NCBI GenBank assembly: GCA_009780595.1
Contig: WQZT01000031.1
Coordinates: 1-10,916, forward strand
DNA length: 10,916 nucleotides
Reading direction: 5' to 3'
Origin: Treponema sp.
GTDB taxonomy: Bacteria; Spirochaetota; Spirochaetia; Treponematales; Breznakiellaceae
The notes below the pieces were generated by a model, which had not been told where the DNA came from, searched no databases, and worked only from the letters and a program-made list of their open reading frames with translations. Positions 7,405-10,916 of the stretch are shown here, in pieces (position 1 is the first letter of the stretch; every line of letters starts with the position of its first letter). The translations under genes were made by a program, and so were the position numbers.

Positions 7405-7429
7405 GGAGTTTTGGCTTTGCCAAAACTCC
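7405..7429. repeat. Perfect 11-bp hairpin, loop TTT
   Basis: GGAGTTTTGGC and GCCAAAACTCC flank TTT. It lies four bases after the previous hairpin (shared spacer TGGG minus one). The tandem arrangement of two perfect short palindromes suggests a structured intergenic element. Confidence 0.8.
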
Positions 7430-7509
7430 ATGCCTGTACCCGTAAATGCCATGGCGTTATGGCGCAAAATTGGTTTCCGTAATAACACTCTCATATTTTT
7501 CTTGCGGTA
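7430..7509. other. Remaining gene-free DNA before the kdgT promoter
   Basis: No gene is seen between the hairpin pair and the kdgT promoter. The only visible structure is a short GCCAT/ATGGC stem around 7448-7464. The minus-strand frame that runs through this region and the hairpins is judged to be chance. Confidence 0.5.
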
Positions 7510-7538
7510 TTTTAATGAGCAGTGTACTATAGTATAAT
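7510..7538 (+). promoter_or_regulatory. Promoter of the kdgT-larA unit
   Basis: TATAAT (7533-7538) is preceded at 17 bases by a weak TTTTAA (7510-7515). A perfect 10-bp palindrome, TACTATAGTA (7525-7534), overlaps the left side of the -10 box, a position where a repressor could block polymerase. The poor -35 fits a regulated promoter. The predicted leader is short (about 25 bases) and ends in AAAGGAG (7556-7562). Confidence 0.55.
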
Positions 7539-7568
7539 ATTCACAACAAATAATTAAAGGAGAAATGC

Positions 7569-8585
7569 ATGAAACTTGGTACAATTCCCGTCTGGGATAC
7601 CATGAACAAGATTCCCGGCGGGATCATGGTCGTTCCGTTGTTTTTAGGGGTGTTGGTCAACACCTTTGCCCCCAGTTCTATCAACATAGGTGCTTTTACA
7701 ACTGCATTGTTTAAAAATGGGGCATTACCTCTGATAGGCGTGCTTTTGTTTTGCAGCGGTGCTCAGATTAACGTCAGGTCTGCCGGCATGGCGGTTTACA
7801 AAGGTTCATTGCTGACCGCTTCGAAAGTCATTATCGGCACAGGGTTTGGCGTTCTGTTTGCAAAAACGTTCGGCCCTTCAACAGCGTTGCTGGGGATTAC
7901 CCCGCTTGCACTGATTAGTGCGCTGGGCAACAACAACGGCGGGCTGTATACTGCGTTGGCTGCAAAGTACGGCGACAAGTCTGATGTTGGCGGCATTGCG
8001 GTTCTCTCCGCGACTGACGGCCCGTTCTTTGAAATGGCGCTTATGGGAGCCGTCGGGGTGGCGGCAATTCCCGGCAAGGCGCTTTTTGCTACTATTTTAC
8101 CGATCCTGATTGGTATGCTCCTTGGCAACCTTGACGACAAAATCAAAAATTTCCTTAAACCGGGGATAACTATTTCTATTTTCTTCTTTGCGTTTCCTCT
8201 GGGAGCCGGGCTGAATTTGCGTACGTTTATCATAACCGGGATTCCGGGTATTTTTCTTGCCCTGCTGACACTCTCAACCGGAGTAATTTCCTATATTATA
8301 TACAAACTTCTGGTTCCTAAAAAAAGCAGACGAACCTGCGTATCTGGTGCTGCGGTCGGCACCACTGCCGGAAACGCTATTGCCACACCTGCGGCAATAG
8401 CTGCGATCGATCCGACGTGGTTGCCGTTTGCCGAAGCTGCAACCGCGCAAGTAGCTACTTCAATTATGTTAACCGCAATCCTTTGTCCGTTCCTGGTTGA
8501 CTTTTTGTATAAGTGGGAGCAAAAGAGGGGGTTGATTAATAACAATATTCCGCCAGCTTCTACTCCAGATGAGGCGACCGCATAA
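7569..8585 (+). CDS. kdgT: 2-keto-3-deoxygluconate permease (KDGT family)
   Basis: A 338-residue secondary transporter of the KDGT family, which imports 2-keto-3-deoxygluconate with protons. About ten hydrophobic segments are visible. Family signatures include IPGGIMVVPLFLG near the N-terminus (15-27), FCSGAQI (61-67), the NNNGGLY motif (121-127), LGNLDD (185-190) and GTTAGNAIATPAAIA (264-278). The ATG at 7569 has AAAGGAG six bases upstream. A nearer out-of-frame ATG at 7565 lacks the correct frame. It is followed after 20 bases by a LarA-family gene on the same strand and is the first gene of that unit. The usual KDG-metabolism genes (KDG kinase, KDPG aldolase) are not in the window, so the real substrate may be a related sugar acid. 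The C-terminal tail (320-338) is hydrophilic. Confidence 0.92.
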   Translation: MKLGTIPVWDTMNKIPGGIMVVPLFLGVLVNTFAPSSINIGAFTTALFKNGALPLIGVLLFCSGAQINVRSAGMAVYKGSLLTASKVIIGTGFGVLFAKTFGPSTALLGITPLALISALGNNNGGLYTALAAKYGDKSDVGGIAVLSATDGPFFEMALMGAVGVAAIPGKALFATILPILIGMLLGNLDDKIKNFLKPGITISIFFFAFPLGAGLNLRTFIITGIPGIFLALLTLSTGVISYIIYKLLVPKKSRRTCVSGAAVGTTAGNAIATPAAIAAIDPTWLPFAEAATAQVATSIMLTAILCPFLVDFLYKWEQKRGLINNNIPPASTPDEATA

Positions 8586-8605
8586 TTGTAAAAGGGAGAA
8601 ACTAT

Positions 8606-9880
8606 ATGCCTGTAATAAAGCTTCCTTATGGAAAGCAGTTCATTGAGTATGATATTCCACAATCGCGTTTTAAGGCGGAACTTGTGTCGCAGATGCATCA
8701 CTACAAGCCAGAGCGTTCGCCGCAGGAGCTTGTAAACCATGCGCTGGCAAATCCAATCGGCACGCCAAAACTGAGTGTAATGGCTGAGGGTAAAAAGCAC
8801 GTTGTGATAATTTGCAGCGATCATACGCGCCCTGTGCCGAGTAAGGTTATCATTCCCCCGATGCTTGCTGAAATCAGAAAGGGCAGCCCTGACGCGCAGA
8901 TAACGCTCCTTATCTCGACTGGCTGCCACCGTCTGACTACCGAAAAAGAGTTGGAAAATAAGTTCGGCGCGGACATTGTCAAAAACGAAAAAATCGCTGT
9001 GCATGACTGCGACAACTCCGAAATGGTGAACATTGGCAGACTTCCCTCTGGCGGGACAATAATTGTCAATAAGCTTGCGATTGAAGCCGACCTTCTGTGC
9101 GCCGAGGGGTTTATCGAGCCGCATTTTTTCGCCGGGTTTTCCGGCGGGCGCAAGAGTTTGTTTCCGGGTGTCTCCAGCCGCAAGACGGTAACGTACAATC
9201 ACAACGCCGAGTTTATCGCACATCCGCGTTCAAGAACGGGTATTCTGGAAGGAAACCCGATTCATACCGATATGCTCTACGCCGCGCGTATTGCCCGGCT
9301 GGATTTTATCTGCAATGTTGTAATCAATTCCGATAAGGAAGCAATTTACGCAGTTGCCGGTGATTTGGATAGGGCGCACGTGGCGGGGACTGAGTTTTTG
9401 GCGGGGAAATGCCAGGTCAAGGCCGTTCCTGCGGATATTGTAATTTCTACCAACGGCGGATACCCGCTTGACCAGAATATTTACCAGGCGGTCAAGGGAA
9501 TGACGGCGGCTGAGGTTACTGTTAAAAAGGGCGGCGTTATCATCATGCTGGCGCGCAGTAACGACGGGCATGGCGGAGAAGTATTCTACAAAACTTTTAA
9601 AGAAGAGAAAGACGTTGACCGCATGCTCAGGAAATTTCTTGACACACCAAAGGAAGATACCATCGTTGATCAGTGGCAATCGCAGATATTTGCGCGGGTT
9701 TTGCAGCGTGCTAAAGTCATCTATGTTTCAGAAGCTCCAGACGAAATAGTGCGCGAGCTGCATATGACGCCAGCAAAATCGCTGGACGAAGCTGTCAAGA
9801 TGGCAGAAGCGCTTTTAGGTAAACCCGATGCCTCCATAACGGCAATTCCCGATGGCGTTGCAGTAATGGTTGTTGAATAG
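8606..9880 (+). CDS. larA: LarA-family nickel-pincer 2-hydroxyacid racemase/epimerase
   Basis: LarA-type enzymes invert the C2 stereocentre of 2-hydroxyacids by hydride transfer through a nickel-pincer nucleotide covalently attached to a lysine. The 424-residue length matches the family. Motifs visible are SDHTRP (71-76, substrate-binding Arg75), STGCHR (105-109, catalytic His108), EPHFFAG (171-177, His173), GGRKSLFPG (180-188, cofactor-binding Lys183), the NHN with nickel-ligand His199, and Tyr293/Lys297 in the NIYQAVKG block. These fall within one residue of the Lactobacillus plantarum LarA positions as I remember them. The start has GGGAG upstream and follows kdgT by 20 bases. Other family members act on malate, phenyllactate, hydroxyglutarate or gluconate, and the sugar-acid permease next door points to an aldonate over lactate (inference). 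The cofactor genes larB, larC and larE are not in the window. larA is used here in the family sense. Confidence 0.9.
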   Translation: MPVIKLPYGKQFIEYDIPQSRFKAELVSQMHHYKPERSPQELVNHALANPIGTPKLSVMAEGKKHVVIICSDHTRPVPSKVIIPPMLAEIRKGSPDAQITLLISTGCHRLTTEKELENKFGADIVKNEKIAVHDCDNSEMVNIGRLPSGGTIIVNKLAIEADLLCAEGFIEPHFFAGFSGGRKSLFPGVSSRKTVTYNHNAEFIAHPRSRTGILEGNPIHTDMLYAARIARLDFICNVVINSDKEAIYAVAGDLDRAHVAGTEFLAGKCQVKAVPADIVISTNGGYPLDQNIYQAVKGMTAAEVTVKKGGVIIMLARSNDGHGGEVFYKTFKEEKDVDRMLRKFLDTPKEDTIVDQWQSQIFARVLQRAKVIYVSEAPDEIVRELHMTPAKSLDEAVKMAEALLGKPDASITAIPDGVAVMVVE

Positions 9881-9901
9881 CTAGTTCAGGCAAACCCAAG
9901 T

Positions 9902-10834
9902 CTACAACGTTGCGAGCATTATCGCTTTAATCGTGTGCTTGCGGTTCTCCGCCTGATCCCACGCGCGGCTCTGCGGCCCGTCAATCACATCGGCGGTAAC
10001 TTCTTCGCCCTTCACGGCTGGCAGGCAGTGGAGAAAAATAGTGTCTTTCCGGCCGGTTTTATCCATGAGCGCCTGATTCACCTGGTAAGGGCGCAGAAGT
10101 TTTTCCCGCTCGTCTTTTTTGGCTTCCTCGCCCATTGATGTCCACACGTCGGTGTATAGCGCATCAGCCCCTTCAACCTCATCGAGATTATTCGTAAAGC
10201 GGAGTTTCGCGCCCGATGCCACCGACAGTGCAGTGCATTTCTCGACAAGCGCGCGATCCGGCGTTAAAGACTCAGGCGCAATTACCGTACAATCGACGCC
10301 CATTTTCGCGCAGATAACCAAGAGGGAACGCGCGACGTTGTTCCTGCCGTCCCCGATATAGCACAGCTTTTTCTTCCCGCGGTCTCCAAACGATTCTTCA
10401 AGCGTCATCAAATCAGCGAGCGCCTGCGTGGGGTGAAAATCGTCGGTAAGCCCGTTGTAAACCGGAACGCCCGAATATCGTGCCAACGTTTCAGCGGCGG
10501 AATGTTTGAAACCCCGGAACTGGATCGCGCTGAACATCCGCCCAAGCACGCGGGCAGTGTCCTCAAGCGACTCCTTCGCGCCAAGCTGAATATCCTGATT
10601 GGAAAGAAACACCGGATGCCCGCCTTCCTCGCCGAAAGCAGTTTCAAACGCACAGCGTGTCCGCGTCGAGCGCTTTTCAAAAAGCAGCGCGATAGTCTTT
10701 CCGGTGAAGCGCTGCGTCAACTCCCCCCGGCGGCTCTGCGCCTTGACAGTCTTGGCAAGCTCCAAAAAAGAGCGTATCTCATTCGCGTTAAAATCCAGCC
10801 ATGTAAGAAGCGATCTGCCTTTCATTTGTTCCAT
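9902..10834 (-). CDS. argF: Ornithine carbamoyltransferase
   Basis: Forms citrulline from ornithine and carbamoyl phosphate (or runs in reverse in arginine catabolism), in the cytoplasm as a trimer. The 310 residues are of normal length. Carbamoyl-phosphate site residues are seen in EKRSTRTR (53-60) and HPTQ (134-137), GDGRNNVARS (161-170) is the nucleotide-fold loop, and DVWTSMG (229-235) and HCLP (269-272) bind ornithine. The SMG motif distinguishes it from aspartate carbamoyltransferase. The frame is open further upstream, but ATG 10834 is preferred because GAGG lies six bases before it and homologues start close to this point. No other arginine genes are in the window, so an anabolic versus arginine-deiminase role cannot be decided. 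It converges on the larA gene with only 21 bases between, and no terminator hairpin was seen. Confidence 0.96.
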   Translation of the reverse strand: MEQMKGRSLLTWLDFNANEIRSFLELAKTVKAQSRRGELTQRFTGKTIALLFEKRSTRTRCAFETAFGEEGGHPVFLSNQDIQLGAKESLEDTARVLGRMFSAIQFRGFKHSAAETLARYSGVPVYNGLTDDFHPTQALADLMTLEESFGDRGKKKLCYIGDGRNNVARSLLVICAKMGVDCTVIAPESLTPDRALVEKCTALSVASGAKLRFTNNLDEVEGADALYTDVWTSMGEEAKKDEREKLLRPYQVNQALMDKTGRKDTIFLHCLPAVKGEEVTADVIDGPQSRAWDQAENRKHTIKAIMLATL

Positions 10835-10840
10835 AATTTC

Positions 10841-10844
10841 CCTC
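10841..10844 (-). promoter_or_regulatory. Ribosome binding site fixing the argF start
   Basis: GAGG on the minus strand lies six bases before ATG 10834. It favours this start over the longer frame that opens at 10906, which lacks conserved sequence. Confidence 0.65.
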
Positions 10845-10856
10845 GCGGGTACGACC

Positions 10857-10892
10857 CGATGACATCGTTCACAGTTATGCCTAATGACATCG
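10857..10892. promoter_or_regulatory. Repeated ATGACATCG motif upstream of argF
   Basis: ATGACATCG occurs at 10859-10867 and again at 10884-10892, 25 bases apart. The first copy is embedded in a perfect 11-base palindrome, CGATGACATCG (10857-10867). The pair lies 23-58 bases before the argF start. This fits a two-site operator, but no regulator is known from the window. A possible -35 TTGAAA lies beyond on the minus strand, without a good -10. Confidence 0.35.
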
Positions 10893-10916
10893 GTAACACT
10901 TTTCAAGATTTGAAAA

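Noticed and set aside
7333..7584. 83-codon minus-strand frame upstream of kdgT
   Set aside because: It is encoded by the kdgT promoter and two perfect hairpins, with no ribosome binding site. Chance, or a repeat-derived frame.
8291..9223. 310-codon minus-strand frame opposite kdgT and larA
   Set aside because: It crosses two real genes and their spacer in antisense and has no recognisable domain.
9881..9901. Possible bidirectional terminator between larA and argF
   Set aside because: No inverted repeat followed by a T-run is visible in or near this 21-base gap.
1..10916. CRISPR array, tRNA or rRNA genes
   Set aside because: No regularly spaced repeats, cloverleaf-like segments or conserved rRNA stretches were noticed on either strand. 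A covariance search was not possible here.

Overview
The window looks like a spirochaete chromosome, most likely a Treponema of the termite-gut type. This is an inference from the mix of genes: a Cache-HAMP chemoreceptor, a lipoprotein with Ig-like and RCC1 repeats, an IS110-family remnant, roughly even base composition and many small intergenic palindromes. No rRNA, tRNA or CRISPR array was seen, and species cannot be fixed from the sequence alone.

Left part (1-4823): the 3' part of a methyl-accepting chemotaxis receptor, already open at base 1, is followed on the same strand by a small M50-type site-2 metalloprotease. Convergent to these, on the minus strand, lies a translation-termination operon: an unrecognised 57-codon reading frame, then prfA (release factor RF1), then prmC (the methyltransferase that modifies the GGQ glutamine of release factors). 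Both junctions are 4-base GTGA stop/start overlaps, so the three genes are probably translationally coupled. A TATAAT box sits so close to the first ATG that the message may be leaderless.

Middle (4824-7568): an accessory zone. A gene-free 470-base stretch with several hairpins leads into a decayed IS110-family transposase carrying four frameshifts, one in-frame stop and a lost 3' end. It ends at a perfect 28-bp inverted repeat with a 5-base loop. Immediately beyond, in tail-to-tail orientation, is a truncated lipoprotein gene (Ig-like domain plus two RCC1 repeats). Its leader region holds an imperfect hairpin, an 8-bp triplicate, a strong minus-strand promoter and two perfect hairpins.

Right part (7569-10916): a two-gene plus-strand unit with its own promoter encodes a 2-keto-3-deoxygluconate-type permease (KdgT) and a LarA-family nickel-pincer hydroxyacid racemase/epimerase with all recognised active-site residues. 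The pairing suggests uptake and C2 epimerisation of a sugar acid, not simple lactate racemisation. Convergent to it is ornithine carbamoyltransferase (argF), whose upstream region carries a repeated 9-bp motif, one copy within a short palindrome.

The observations most worth checking are the KdgT-LarA pairing, the small gene coupled to prfA, the palindrome at the IS110/RCC1 junction, and the hairpin-rich region upstream of the transposase that could be a fossil IS110 bridge-RNA locus.
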